From NCBI GenBank assembly GCA_905213155.1, contig CAJMHI010000010.1, positions 1 through 47,094 on the forward strand: DNA of 47,094 nt. The letters are read 5' to 3'. A program made the position numbers and the translations under genes. The stretch's first letter is position 1; every line of letters starts with the position of its first letter. This document shows positions 6,779 through 14,422 of the stretch, one piece after another. Source of the DNA: an uncultured Acidaminococcus sp. GTDB taxonomy: Bacteria > Bacillota > Negativicutes > Acidaminococcales > Acidaminococcaceae. Below the pieces are notes generated by a model that saw nothing but the letters and a program-made list of their open reading frames with translations, had not been told where the DNA came from and made no database searches.

Positions 6779-7837
6779 TTGAAAATATTGATTAAAGTAC
6801 TTTTTACCTGCCATGGCAATATCTGTCGTAGTGTAGGTGCGCAGTATATTTTGCAATGGCTGGTGCAGCAGCGGGGGTTGGCAGAAAGTTTTCACATAGA
6901 TTCGGCAGCGGCGACCCGGGATGAAATCGGTAACCCTATTTATCCGCCTATGGAAGCGGCGCTGAAAGCCCGCGGCATTCCGATTGGCTCGCACCGGGCC
7001 CGGTTATTAACCCGGGCGGATTACGATGCCTGGGACTGGATTATCGGCATGGATGGGGAAAATAAGCGGGATATGCAGCGGATCCTGGGGGAGGATCCGG
7101 AACGCAAGATTCATTTGCTACCAGAATTTGGCGGCGACGACAAGGCAGAAATCGCAGATCCGTGGTATACGCGGCAGTTTTCCGCCTGTGTGGAGGAACT
7201 ATTCACAGGCTGCGAGAATTTTTTGCACTATCTGGCGGTGCCCAGGGAAGAACGGCTGCAACAACAGCTTCGTTTTATCCTGGAGCTGGACAAAGAAAAA
7301 AATATCCTGCGGCAGACGCACCTCAGCCAGCACGGGCGCCGGGAAAACGATGCGGAACATGCCTGGCATATGGCGGTTATGGCCTATGTTTTGCAGGAGT
7401 ACAGCAATGAAACAGTGGATATCGGCAAGGTGATACTCATGTGCCTGCTCCACGATGTGGTGGAAATTGACGCCGGGGATACCTATGCCTACGATGAAGC
7501 CGGGAAAAAGACGCAGCAGGCCAGGGAAGCGGCAGCGGCAAAGCGGATTTACGGCCTTTTGCCAGCGGACCAGAAGCACCTGTTGCAAGCTGTCTTTCAG
7601 GAATTTGAGGCGGAGGAAACTCCGGAGGCCCGGTTTGCCCATGCCATGGATAATCTCCAGCCGCTACTGCTGAATCACAGCAATCAAGGGGCGGACTGGA
7701 AAAGTCACGACGTGCGGGCAGAACAAATTTACGCCCGGCAGGAGAAAACGCAAAAAGGCTCCCGGCTGCTCTATGCCCTGACGGATGCCCTGCTGCGGGA
7801 AAATATCGCTAAGGGAACGATTAAACGGCGGAAGTAG
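6779..7837 (+). CDS. Fusion of low-molecular-weight phosphotyrosine phosphatase and HD-domain phosphohydrolase
   Basis: A 352-residue two-domain protein. Residues 1-150 are a low-molecular-weight protein tyrosine phosphatase: P-loop CHGNICRS at 11-18 with nucleophile Cys11 and Arg17, and the general-acid motif DPWYT with Asp127. Residues about 155-350 form an HD domain like the HDDC2/YfbR 5'-nucleotidase group: RENDAEHAWHMA (His194), LLHDVVEIDAGDTYAYD (His225-Asp226), and a late AMDNLQPLL Asp. The usual phosphatase is about 150 residues and the usual HD protein about 190, so this is a clean fusion with every key residue kept. The start is TTG 6779, six bases after AGGA; TTG 6788 is an alternative. 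The domains could act on phosphotyrosine proteins and on nucleotides or phosphonates respectively; the joint role is unknown. Confidence 0.85.
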   Translation: MKILIKVLFTCHGNICRSVGAQYILQWLVQQRGLAESFHIDSAAATRDEIGNPIYPPMEAALKARGIPIGSHRARLLTRADYDAWDWIIGMDGENKRDMQRILGEDPERKIHLLPEFGGDDKAEIADPWYTRQFSACVEELFTGCENFLHYLAVPREERLQQQLRFILELDKEKNILRQTHLSQHGRRENDAEHAWHMAVMAYVLQEYSNETVDIGKVILMCLLHDVVEIDAGDTYAYDEAGKKTQQAREAAAAKRIYGLLPADQKHLLQAVFQEFEAEETPEARFAHAMDNLQPLLLNHSNQGADWKSHDVRAEQIYARQEKTQKGSRLLYALTDALLRENIAKGTIKRRK

Positions 7838-7868
7838 CCCGTTAGGTCTGCACCTGCTATATTTTGTA

Positions 7869-7897
7869 TGGACAAGCTGCGATTTATCCCGTACAAT
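7869..7897 (+). promoter_or_regulatory. Promoter of cytX
   Basis: TGGACA (7869-7874) and TACAAT (7892-7897) are spaced by 17 bp, 45 nt before the cytX start. No thiamine riboswitch is visible between them and the gene. Confidence 0.65.
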
Positions 7898-7942
7898 GAA
7901 AGAGATAAAGGGGAGAACCTAAAAAGGAAGTAGGGAAGGCCT

Positions 7943-9100
7943 ATGGAAAATGTAAAAACGTCGTTACTGGATAACGGGATGTTATGGTTCGGCGCCGGGG
8001 TATCCATTGCGGAGATTCTTGCCGGTACGCTGCTGGCTCCCTTGGGTGCCGTAAAAGCGGTGGAAGCCATTGTACTGGGGCATGTGCTGGGGGGCATTTT
8101 ATTTTACCTGGTGGGCCTTATCAGTGCGCAAAGCGGCCGTACCGCCATGGAAGCAGTGAAAATGGCCTTTGGGCATAAAGGCGGACTGCTGTTTGCGGCA
8201 CTAAACGTGATCCAGCTGCTGGGCTGGACGGCAATTATGATTTACGATGGGGCACTGTCTTCGACAGCACTGCTGAATGGCTCCCATGCCATCGGCTGCC
8301 TTTTGATCGGTGGGCTGATTGTGGTGTGGATTGCCCTGGGGGCCGGCGGCCTGTCCAAAGTGAACCGGGTGGCGGTGACGGCACTATTCCTATTGACACT
8401 GGTGCTGTGTGCCACGGTTTTCCAAGGAAGCGGTACGCTTCCAGCGGGGGATGGCAGTCTCTCGTTTGGGGCAGCACTTGAAATTGCAATCTCTATGCCC
8501 CTTTCCTGGCTGCCGGTTGTAGGGGATTACACCTGCAATGCGGCTAACGGAAAAAAAGCGACACTCGTTTCTACCATCACCTATAATCTGGTAAGCTGCT
8601 GGATGTTCTTTATCGGGATGGGGGCGGCCTCTTTTGCCGGGGATACGGATGTGGGTGCCATTATGCTGAAAGCTGGCCTGGGAACGGCAGGACTTTTGAT
8701 CATCGTCTTTTCTACGGTGACCACAACCTTCCTGGATGCCCTATCTGCCGGGATTTCCCTGACGTCTATCGGCGGGGCCGGAAAGGAAAAACTGTTTGCC
8801 ATTGCGGCAGCGATACTGGGCACGGCGGCGGCGCTGCTATACCCCATGGATGATATTACGGAGTTTCTGTATTTTATCGGCTCTGTGTTTGCTCCCATGG
8901 CAGGGGTGCTCCTAAGCAGTGTATTTTGGGCTAAAAAAGATTTTTATGAGGACGCTTTCTCCTGGAAAAACCTTCTGGTCTGGGGCATCGGTTTTCTGGT
9001 CTATCGCTACCTGATGACACTGGATATTCCTGTGGGCTGCACACTGCCGGACGTGGTGCTGGTGATGGGCCTCACTGCTTTGGTCCAAAGAACAAGATAA
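7943..9100 (+). CDS. cytX: CytX-like hydroxymethylpyrimidine/cytosine permease (NCS1 family)
   Basis: A 385-residue very hydrophobic protein with about ten to twelve membrane segments. The N-terminal MLWFGAGVSIAEILAGTLLA, GLISAQSGRTAMEAVKMAFG, and SMPLSWLPVVGDYTCNA are characteristic of the CytX branch of the nucleobase:cation symporter-1 family, whose members are predicted to import hydroxymethylpyrimidine for thiamine biosynthesis. ATG 7943 lies shortly after a GGAAG/AGGGAAGG region. In other Firmicutes cytX is usually under TPP riboswitch control next to thiamine genes; here it stands alone with its own promoter and no riboswitch, so the substrate assignment is by family only. Confidence 0.82.
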   Translation: MENVKTSLLDNGMLWFGAGVSIAEILAGTLLAPLGAVKAVEAIVLGHVLGGILFYLVGLISAQSGRTAMEAVKMAFGHKGGLLFAALNVIQLLGWTAIMIYDGALSSTALLNGSHAIGCLLIGGLIVVWIALGAGGLSKVNRVAVTALFLLTLVLCATVFQGSGTLPAGDGSLSFGAALEIAISMPLSWLPVVGDYTCNAANGKKATLVSTITYNLVSCWMFFIGMGAASFAGDTDVGAIMLKAGLGTAGLLIIVFSTVTTTFLDALSAGISLTSIGGAGKEKLFAIAAAILGTAAALLYPMDDITEFLYFIGSVFAPMAGVLLSSVFWAKKDFYEDAFSWKNLLVWGIGFLVYRYLMTLDIPVGCTLPDVVLVMGLTALVQRTR

Positions 9101-9103
9101 ACC

Positions 9104-9132
9104 TTGACAGGTCTTACTTAGGGGATTATACT
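9104..9132 (+). promoter_or_regulatory. Promoter of tRNA-Glu
   Basis: A perfect TTGACA (9104-9109), a 17-bp spacer and TATACT (9127-9132) stand 28 nt before the tRNA. Confidence 0.85.
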
Positions 9133-9160
9133 TAACAAGTACCCTCTTTGGAGGATGTAT

Positions 9161-9235
9161 GGCGCCATGGTCAAGCGGCTAAGACGTCGCCCTCTCAAGG
9201 CGAAATCACGAGTTCGATTCTCGTTGGCGCTACCA
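9161..9235 (+). tRNA. tRNA-Glu (anticodon CUC)
   Basis: A 75-nt cloverleaf. GGCGCCA pairs with TGGCGCT (first pair G-U), the anticodon loop CTCTCAA between TCGCC and GGCGA gives anticodon CTC, the T-loop is GTTCGATTC, and the 3' end ACCA is encoded. It has its own promoter and terminator. Confidence 0.95.
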
Positions 9236-9245
9236 GAAAATAACA

Positions 9246-9278
9246 GGATGCACGGATTATTCCGGGGCATCCTTTTTT
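9246..9278 (+). terminator. Terminator after tRNA-Glu
   Basis: GGATGC (9246-9251) and GCATCC (9267-9272) form a stem followed by six Ts. It ends 14 nt before the fecCD ATG, so any read-through from the tRNA promoter would be the main visible source of transcription for the permease. Confidence 0.8.
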
Positions 9279-9291
9279 CGTAGGAGAAACT

Positions 9292-10284
9292 ATGTGCAAA
9301 AAACAACGCAATCTTACCATCCTGCTTTTGCTGGCACTATGTTGTGTCAGCGGATGGTCGCTTTTGGCAGGGCTGGTGCCCATTTCCCCTGCCCATGTAC
9401 TCCATGGGGAACTGACGTTGCTGGAGAAAAGCGTGCTGGAGCATCTCCGACTGCCACGGCTGCTACTGGGGCTGGGGACGGGGGCAGCGCTTGCAACGTC
9501 TGGAGCCGTGCTGCAAGGCGTTTTTGGCAATCCGCTGGCCGATCCGGGGATTCTGGGCGTATCCAGCGGCGCAGCGTTGGGGGCTGTTATCACGCTCCTT
9601 TTCGGGTTGCCCCAGCTGCATTTTATGTGGCTTCCCCTGGGTGCTTTTTGCGGGGCCTTATTGGCGTGTGCCTGTGTGGCCTTTTTAGGACGCGGGGGTC
9701 AGGATAACCGGCTGAAGCTGCTTTTATCCGGCGTGGCCGTAAGCCTTTTTTGCGGAGCCCTTACGGCAGGGCTATTGAGTTTTGCGCCGGATGCGGTGAT
9801 GCGGCAGTATTTTTTCTGGACGCTGGGGAGCCTTTCTTCCGGCAGTTGGCTGCAGGTACGGGGCATATTGCCCATACTTTTGTGCAGCCTTTGTATGGTA
9901 TTTCTATGGGGACGCCAGCTCAATGTGCTGTCGCTGGGGGAGGAACAGGCCCTTTCTTTAGGACTGGCAGCCCCTAAATGGCGCAAACTGCTCCTTGGCC
10001 TAACGAGTCTTGTCATGGCACTGGGGGTGTGCGCAGGGGGAAATATCGGCTTTGTGGGGCTCATCGTGCCGCATATGCTGCGCCTTGTGCTGGGGCCGGA
10101 TCATCGGGTATTGCTTCCCATGAGTGCCTTAGGGGGAGCGGTCTTTCTGGCGTTTTGTGATGCGCTAGGAAGGGTGATTCTTCCTGGCAGTGAGATCCGG
10201 GTAGGGATTATCACCGCATTGTGCGGGACACCCTATTTTTTGTTCCTGCTGCGAAAAAAAATAAAAATTTCTTTTACCTCTTGA
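9292..10284 (+). CDS. FecCD/BtuC-family iron-siderophore or cobalamin ABC permease, without partner genes
   Basis: A 330-residue permease with about nine to ten membrane segments. It carries family landmarks: RLPRLLLGLGTGAALATSGA, GVFGNPLADPGILGVSSGAA in the first half, NIGFVGLIVPHMLR in the cytoplasmic ATPase-coupling loop, and a C-terminal GIITALCGTPYFLFLLRK. Such permeases form a homodimer with a FecE/BtuD ATPase and receive substrate from a FecB/BtuF binding protein. Neither partner is next to it: tRNA-Glu lies upstream and ppsA downstream. ATG 9292 follows TAGGAGAAACT. It must share components encoded elsewhere or be a remnant that kept its frame. Confidence 0.9.
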   Translation: MCKKQRNLTILLLLALCCVSGWSLLAGLVPISPAHVLHGELTLLEKSVLEHLRLPRLLLGLGTGAALATSGAVLQGVFGNPLADPGILGVSSGAALGAVITLLFGLPQLHFMWLPLGAFCGALLACACVAFLGRGGQDNRLKLLLSGVAVSLFCGALTAGLLSFAPDAVMRQYFFWTLGSLSSGSWLQVRGILPILLCSLCMVFLWGRQLNVLSLGEEQALSLGLAAPKWRKLLLGLTSLVMALGVCAGGNIGFVGLIVPHMLRLVLGPDHRVLLPMSALGGAVFLAFCDALGRVILPGSEIRVGIITALCGTPYFLFLLRKKIKISFTS

Positions 10285-10309
10285 ATAGAACACAACAAAG
10301 TGATATAGT
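10281..10309 (+). promoter_or_regulatory. ppsA promoter, with possible CcpN-like site
   Basis: TTGAAT (10281-10286), overlapping the fecCD stop, and TATAGT (10304-10309) are 17 bp apart. The -10 region contains AGTGATATAGT and a TAGTATACACTA near-palindrome; the former resembles the CcpN operator consensus as I recall it, which would fit the ccpN gene just downstream, but this is inference. Confidence 0.6.
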
Positions 10310-10366
10310 ATACACTAAATCGGAGGCAATCCTTTGATTAATGTGACATAAAGGAGCGGACAACAC

Positions 10367-12760
10367 ATGGATAAATCCAAAACCTATTTGTTGTGGTTTG
10401 ATCAGCTGGAAAGAAAAGATGTGGATATCGTAGGCGGCAAATCTTCTTCTCTCGGGGAAATGACGTCCAAAACCGATGTGCCCGTTCCTTACGGGTTTGC
10501 TACCACGGCGTATGCTTACCGGTACTTCATGAAGGAAACCGGGCTGGAAAGCAAAATGCGTAGCCTTCTCGCCGGTCTGACAGATGTGGAAAACAGCGAG
10601 CAGCTGAGCAGCGTATGCCGGCAGCTGCGGGAAGCCATTATGGCCCAGGAAATGCCCCGGGATCTGCAGGAAGCGATCCGCGGCGCCTATGGGGAACTGG
10701 CACAAAAAATGAACGTACCAGAGCCGTATGTAGCCGTGCGCTCCAGCGCTACGGCAGAAGATTTGCCGGATGCCAGCTTTGCTGGGCAGCAGGATACCTA
10801 CCTGAATGTCCAGGGTGCCGAGTCCGTGATTGCCAAAGTCAAAGAATGCTATGCCTCCTGCTTTACCGACCGGGCCGTGTATTACCGGGAAAAACAGGGC
10901 TATGACCATATGTCCCTAGCCTTGTCCGCCGCTGTGCAGATGATGGTCTTTTCCAAGGCTTCCGGGGTCATGTTCACCGTCAACGTAGCTAACGGCGATG
11001 ATAAAAATATTATGATTGAAGGGGCCTACGGACTGGGCGAATATGTGGTCGGTGGCATTGTGACACCTGACAGCTATATCGTATCCAAGAAAGACATGAA
11101 AATCCTGTCTGCTACGGTGAATGAACAAGACGTGATGCTGGTTCGCAAACAGGGCGGAGACACGGAAGAAGTTCCTGTGCCGGAAGCAGACCGGAAACGC
11201 CAGACTCTTTCCAATGAGCAGATTCTGGAACTGGCAGGCTATGCCAAAAAGATTGAAGCCCATTACGGTTGCTATATGGATATGGAATGGGGCATTGATG
11301 AACGGGATGGCAACATCTGGATCCTTCAGGCCCGTCCGGAAACGGTTTGGTCTCGTAGAAACAAAGAAAAGAAAAAGGAAGCAGAAAACCAGAACGGTGT
11401 CAGCAGCAAAACCGCCAAAGTCCTGATTAAAGGTCTACCGGCCAGCCCGGGCATGGGCTACGGGAAAGTCCATGTCATCCGGGACCCGAAAGATATTGAT
11501 GCCTTTAAAGACGGAGAAATCCTGGTAACAGAAATGACGGCACCTGACTGGGTACCGGCTATGAAAAAAGCCCAGGCCATTGTTACCGACAGCGGCGGCA
11601 TGACCTGCCACGCTTCCATCGTCAGCCGGGAACTGGGCATTCCCTGTATCGTAGGCACCAAGAGCCGGGGCCAGGCGGCTACGGATCTTTTGATGGATGG
11701 GGAAGAAGTAACGGTGGACGCCAGCAACGGCGTGGTCTTTGCCGGCAATCTCCAGGTGAAAAAGGCGGAAGCAGCCGCTGCCCCCCAGCAGACGGTTGTA
11801 GCGGAAGAAACCTTCCCGGTTACCGGCACCAAAATTTATATGAACCTGGGGGATCCGGACCTGGCAGAAAAATACAGCAAGCTGCCTTGTGATGGCATTG
11901 GTCTTATGCGGGAAGAGTTTATCTGGACCACCTATATTCATGAACATCCACTGTATCTGATTAAAACGGGCCATCCGGAAAAAGTGGTGGATGCCCTGGC
12001 AGAAGGCTTCCGCAAAGTCTGCTCGGCAATGGCGCCGCGGCCTGTGACCTTGCGCTTCAGCGATTTCAAATCCACGGAATATCGGGATTTAAAAGGCGGG
12101 GACGAATTTGAACCCCATGAATCCAGTGACCTGTTAGGATGGAGAGGCGCTTCCCGTTACTACGATCCCAAGTACACCGAAGCCTTCCGTCTGGAGATTC
12201 AGGCAGTGCGGAAAGTGCGGGAAGAATACGGGCTGAAAAACCTGAACGTTATGATTCCCTTCTGCCGCACCGTGGAAGAAGCCCGGAAAGTCGTGGAGAT
12301 CATGGCAGAAGAAGGACTGCACAGAGGGCCGGACTTTAAAGTATGGCTGATGGCGGAAATCCCGGCCAATATCATCCTGGCGGATCAGTTTAACCAGTTT
12401 GTGGATGGATACTCCATCGGGTCCAATGACCTGACCATGCTGACCTTGGGGTGTGACCGGAATAACGACGGGATTGCCCACCTGTTTGATGAGCGGAACC
12501 TGGCCGTGCAGCGGTCCATCCGGCACCTCATTGAAGTGGCCCACAAAGACGGCAAGACGGTTTCTTTGTGCGGACAGGCTGCCAGCGTATATCCTGCCTT
12601 TGCGGAATTTTTAGTGCAAAGCGGCATTGACAGCATGAGCGTGAACCCGGATGCCGTGAAGTTCACCAAGAAAATGGTGGCTCAGGTGGAACAGCGGATT
12701 ATTCTGGACAAACTCACCGGACGGGGCCGGAATCTCCATGATGACCTGCTAGCCTGGTAA
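10367..12760 (+). CDS. ppsA: Phosphoenolpyruvate synthase
   Basis: A 797-residue protein, the normal length for PpsA (pyruvate, water dikinase), which makes phosphoenolpyruvate from pyruvate and ATP in the cytoplasm. The N-terminal ATP-grasp domain starts VDIVGGKSSSLGEM and has RSSATAEDLPDASFAGQQDT. The swivelling phosphohistidine domain has GGMTCHASIVSRELGIPC with catalytic His415 and the regulatory Thr413 two residues before it. The C-terminal TIM barrel has IGSNDLTMLTLGCDR and CGQAASVYPAFAEFL. It is followed by ccpN and ppsR, the transcriptional and post-translational regulators of this step. The gene should let this amino-acid fermenter make sugars from pyruvate. Confidence 0.96.
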   Translation: MDKSKTYLLWFDQLERKDVDIVGGKSSSLGEMTSKTDVPVPYGFATTAYAYRYFMKETGLESKMRSLLAGLTDVENSEQLSSVCRQLREAIMAQEMPRDLQEAIRGAYGELAQKMNVPEPYVAVRSSATAEDLPDASFAGQQDTYLNVQGAESVIAKVKECYASCFTDRAVYYREKQGYDHMSLALSAAVQMMVFSKASGVMFTVNVANGDDKNIMIEGAYGLGEYVVGGIVTPDSYIVSKKDMKILSATVNEQDVMLVRKQGGDTEEVPVPEADRKRQTLSNEQILELAGYAKKIEAHYGCYMDMEWGIDERDGNIWILQARPETVWSRRNKEKKKEAENQNGVSSKTAKVLIKGLPASPGMGYGKVHVIRDPKDIDAFKDGEILVTEMTAPDWVPAMKKAQAIVTDSGGMTCHASIVSRELGIPCIVGTKSRGQAATDLLMDGEEVTVDASNGVVFAGNLQVKKAEAAAAPQQTVVAEETFPVTGTKIYMNLGDPDLAEKYSKLPCDGIGLMREEFIWTTYIHEHPLYLIKTGHPEKVVDALAEGFRKVCSAMAPRPVTLRFSDFKSTEYRDLKGGDEFEPHESSDLLGWRGASRYYDPKYTEAFRLEIQAVRKVREEYGLKNLNVMIPFCRTVEEARKVVEIMAEEGLHRGPDFKVWLMAEIPANIILADQFNQFVDGYSIGSNDLTMLTLGCDRNNDGIAHLFDERNLAVQRSIRHLIEVAHKDGKTVSLCGQAASVYPAFAEFLVQSGIDSMSVNPDAVKFTKKMVAQVEQRIILDKLTGRGRNLHDDLLAW

Positions 12761-12774
12761 AAGATACAGTACAG

Positions 12775-12810
12775 ACAGGGATACCTGCATTTGCAAGTGT
12801 CCCTGTTTTC
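12775..12810 (+). terminator. ppsA terminator overlapping the ccpN promoter
   Basis: ACAGGGA (12775-12781) and TCCCTGT (12800-12806) form a stem followed by TTTTC. Its right arm lies inside the spacer of the next promoter. Confidence 0.75.
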
Positions 12811-12819
12811 TTCTATAAT
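12791..12819 (+). promoter_or_regulatory. ccpN promoter
   Basis: TTGCAA (12791-12796), a 17-bp spacer and a perfect TATAAT (12814-12819) lie 40 nt before the ccpN start. Confidence 0.75.
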
Positions 12820-12858
12820 GGAGCTGGTAAGTAACGGCGCCCGAAAGGAGAAAGGCCT

Positions 12859-13515
12859 ATGCCTCTGAGTGCAAGACAACAAAAAATTGCGGAAATCGTC
12901 CGGCAGACCGGGTTTACCACGGGCCAGCAGATTGCCGACGCTTTGGGACTGACCCGGGCCGCACTCCGTTCGGATCTTGCAATATTGACTATGAGCGGTG
13001 TCCTGGACGCCCGGCCACGGGTGGGGTACTTTTACACGGGGAAAAATACCCTGGGGATGCTCCAGGAAGAGCTGTCTTCCATAACGGTGGAGGACATTAA
13101 ATCCGTACCCATTGTGGTCAGTGGGGATAAAAATGCCTATGATGCGGCAGTGACCATGTTTTTGGAAGATGTGGGAACGCTTTTTGTGGTAGAAGGCGCA
13201 GAGGGGCTTTTGCAGGGTGTAATTTCCCGCAAGGACCTGCTGAAAGCCGCCATGAACCCCGGCACCGATCTGCATGCCCTGCCGGTGGTGATGGTGATGA
13301 CACCGCTGAGCAAAATCGTGACCATATCCCCGGAGGAACCGGCGGCGTCTGCTGCCCGGCGTTTGATTGATAACGAAATTGACTGCCTGCCCGTTGTCAC
13401 TGTGCTGGAAAAACAGCCCAAAAAGCTGAAAGTGGTAGGACGGGTGACCAAGACTAATATAACCCGTCTTTTGGCGGAACTGGCAGAAGGAAAGGGAGGG
13501 ACTTATCATAGCTAA
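12859..13515 (+). CDS. ccpN: CcpN-type transcriptional repressor of gluconeogenesis (HTH plus two CBS domains)
   Basis: A 218-residue protein. The N-terminal winged helix (LSARQQKIAEIVRQTG, TTGQQIADALGLTRAALRSDLAIL, ending PRVGYFYTG) is followed by a CBS pair from about residue 78 to 210 (VEDIKSVPIVV, GLLQGVISRKDLL, VMTPLSKIVTISPEE, CLPVVTV). This matches B. subtilis CcpN (YqzB), which represses gluconeogenic genes on glycolytic carbon and senses the cell's energy state through its CBS domains. AAAGGAG precedes ATG 12859. As in Bacillus it lies next to ppsR (yqfL); here it is also next to the likely target ppsA. Confidence 0.9.
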   Translation: MPLSARQQKIAEIVRQTGFTTGQQIADALGLTRAALRSDLAILTMSGVLDARPRVGYFYTGKNTLGMLQEELSSITVEDIKSVPIVVSGDKNAYDAAVTMFLEDVGTLFVVEGAEGLLQGVISRKDLLKAAMNPGTDLHALPVVMVMTPLSKIVTISPEEPAASAARRLIDNEIDCLPVVTVLEKQPKKLKVVGRVTKTNITRLLAELAEGKGGTYHS

Positions 13516-13522
13516 TGCATCT

Positions 13523-14329
13523 GTGATTTATGCCATTTCAGATTCTATCGGAGAAACCTCGGAATCCGTGGTGAAGGCAACCACCAGCCAGTTTACGGAG
13601 GAAAAATTTGAAATTGTCCGGGTTCCGTACGTAAAAAACGTGGAACAGGTGGAAAAAATTCTGCAGGAAGCCAAAGAACAGAACGCCGTGGTGTGTTATA
13701 CGATTGTTTCTCCGAAAATGCGGGAAGCCGTGGCGGCTAAGGCCATGGAACTGGACGTGGAAGTGGTGGATATCCTGGGGCCGGTTTTAAAGGCTATTGA
13801 AAAAACGTCGGGCCTGTTGCCCAAAAACCAGCCGGGGCTGATTCATGCACTGGACCATGAGTATTTCAAACGGGTGGCTGCTGTGGAATTTGCCATTAAG
13901 TACGACGACGGCAAAAATCCCTGGGGTCTTACGAAGGCGGACCTGGTGATTATCGGCGTATCCCGTACCAGCAAGACACCGCTTTCTATGTACCTGGCCA
14001 ATAAGCAGCTGAAAGTGGCCAATGTGCCGCTTGTTCCGGAGATTCCGCCCCCGGAGGAACTGTTTAAGGTACCCAGCAGCCGGATTATCGGCTTGCTTAT
14101 TGACCCCCACAAGCTGAACGAAATCCGTATAGCCCGGTTAAAAGCCATGGGCCTTACCGATGGGGCCAATTATGCGGACATTCGCCGGATCCAGGAAGAA
14201 CTGGAATATGCCCGCTCTGTAATGCAGCGGCTGCACTGCATGATTATCAATGTGTCCGAGCGGGCCATTGAGGAAACTGCCAGCCTGATTTTGGAGTATC
14301 TGCGCAAACGGTTTGATTACGAATACTAA
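13523..14329 (+). CDS. ppsR: PpsR/PDRP: phosphoenolpyruvate synthase (dikinase) regulatory kinase/pyrophosphorylase
   Basis: A DUF299-family protein of about 268 residues. It begins IYAISDSIGETSE, the family hallmark, and has the P-loop-like GVSRTSKTPLSMYLA and GLLIDPHKLNEIR motifs. The enzyme uses ADP to phosphorylate, and phosphate to dephosphorylate, the Thr two residues before the catalytic His of PpsA or pyruvate phosphate dikinase, switching it off and on. The adjacent ppsA is the obvious partner. GTG 13523 has no nearby ribosome-binding site; GGAGGG (13495-13500) is 22 nt away. The frame is open upstream, and an ATA codon at 13508 stands seven bases after GGAGGG, giving a more family-like N-terminus (MANASVIYAISDS). 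The true start may be non-canonical. Confidence 0.92.
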   Translation: MIYAISDSIGETSESVVKATTSQFTEEKFEIVRVPYVKNVEQVEKILQEAKEQNAVVCYTIVSPKMREAVAAKAMELDVEVVDILGPVLKAIEKTSGLLPKNQPGLIHALDHEYFKRVAAVEFAIKYDDGKNPWGLTKADLVIIGVSRTSKTPLSMYLANKQLKVANVPLVPEIPPPEELFKVPSSRIIGLLIDPHKLNEIRIARLKAMGLTDGANYADIRRIQEELEYARSVMQRLHCMIINVSERAIEETASLILEYLRKRFDYEY

Positions 14330-14344
14330 ACTTGCCTTTCCAAG

Positions 14345-14382
14345 GAGAGAATTTCTGCGATAGCAGGAATTCTCTCTCTTTT
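14345..14382 (+). terminator. Long hairpin between ppsR and dnaG
   Basis: GAGAGAATTTCTGC (14345-14358) and GCAGGAATTCTCTC (14363-14376) pair with one G-U and a GATA loop, followed by TCTTTT. It should end the ccpN-ppsR transcript, at least partly, before the dnaG-rpoD pair. Confidence 0.85.
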
Positions 14383-14422
14383 GTCGAATAGTAAAAATAT
14401 CGTAGCAAGAGAGGGAAGATCC

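Noticed and set aside
7838..7942. Thiamine (TPP) riboswitch before cytX
   Set aside because: cytX genes often have one, but neither the CTGAGA box nor the paired P2-P5 elements are present in the short leader; only a chance GTAGGGAAGG-like end is seen.
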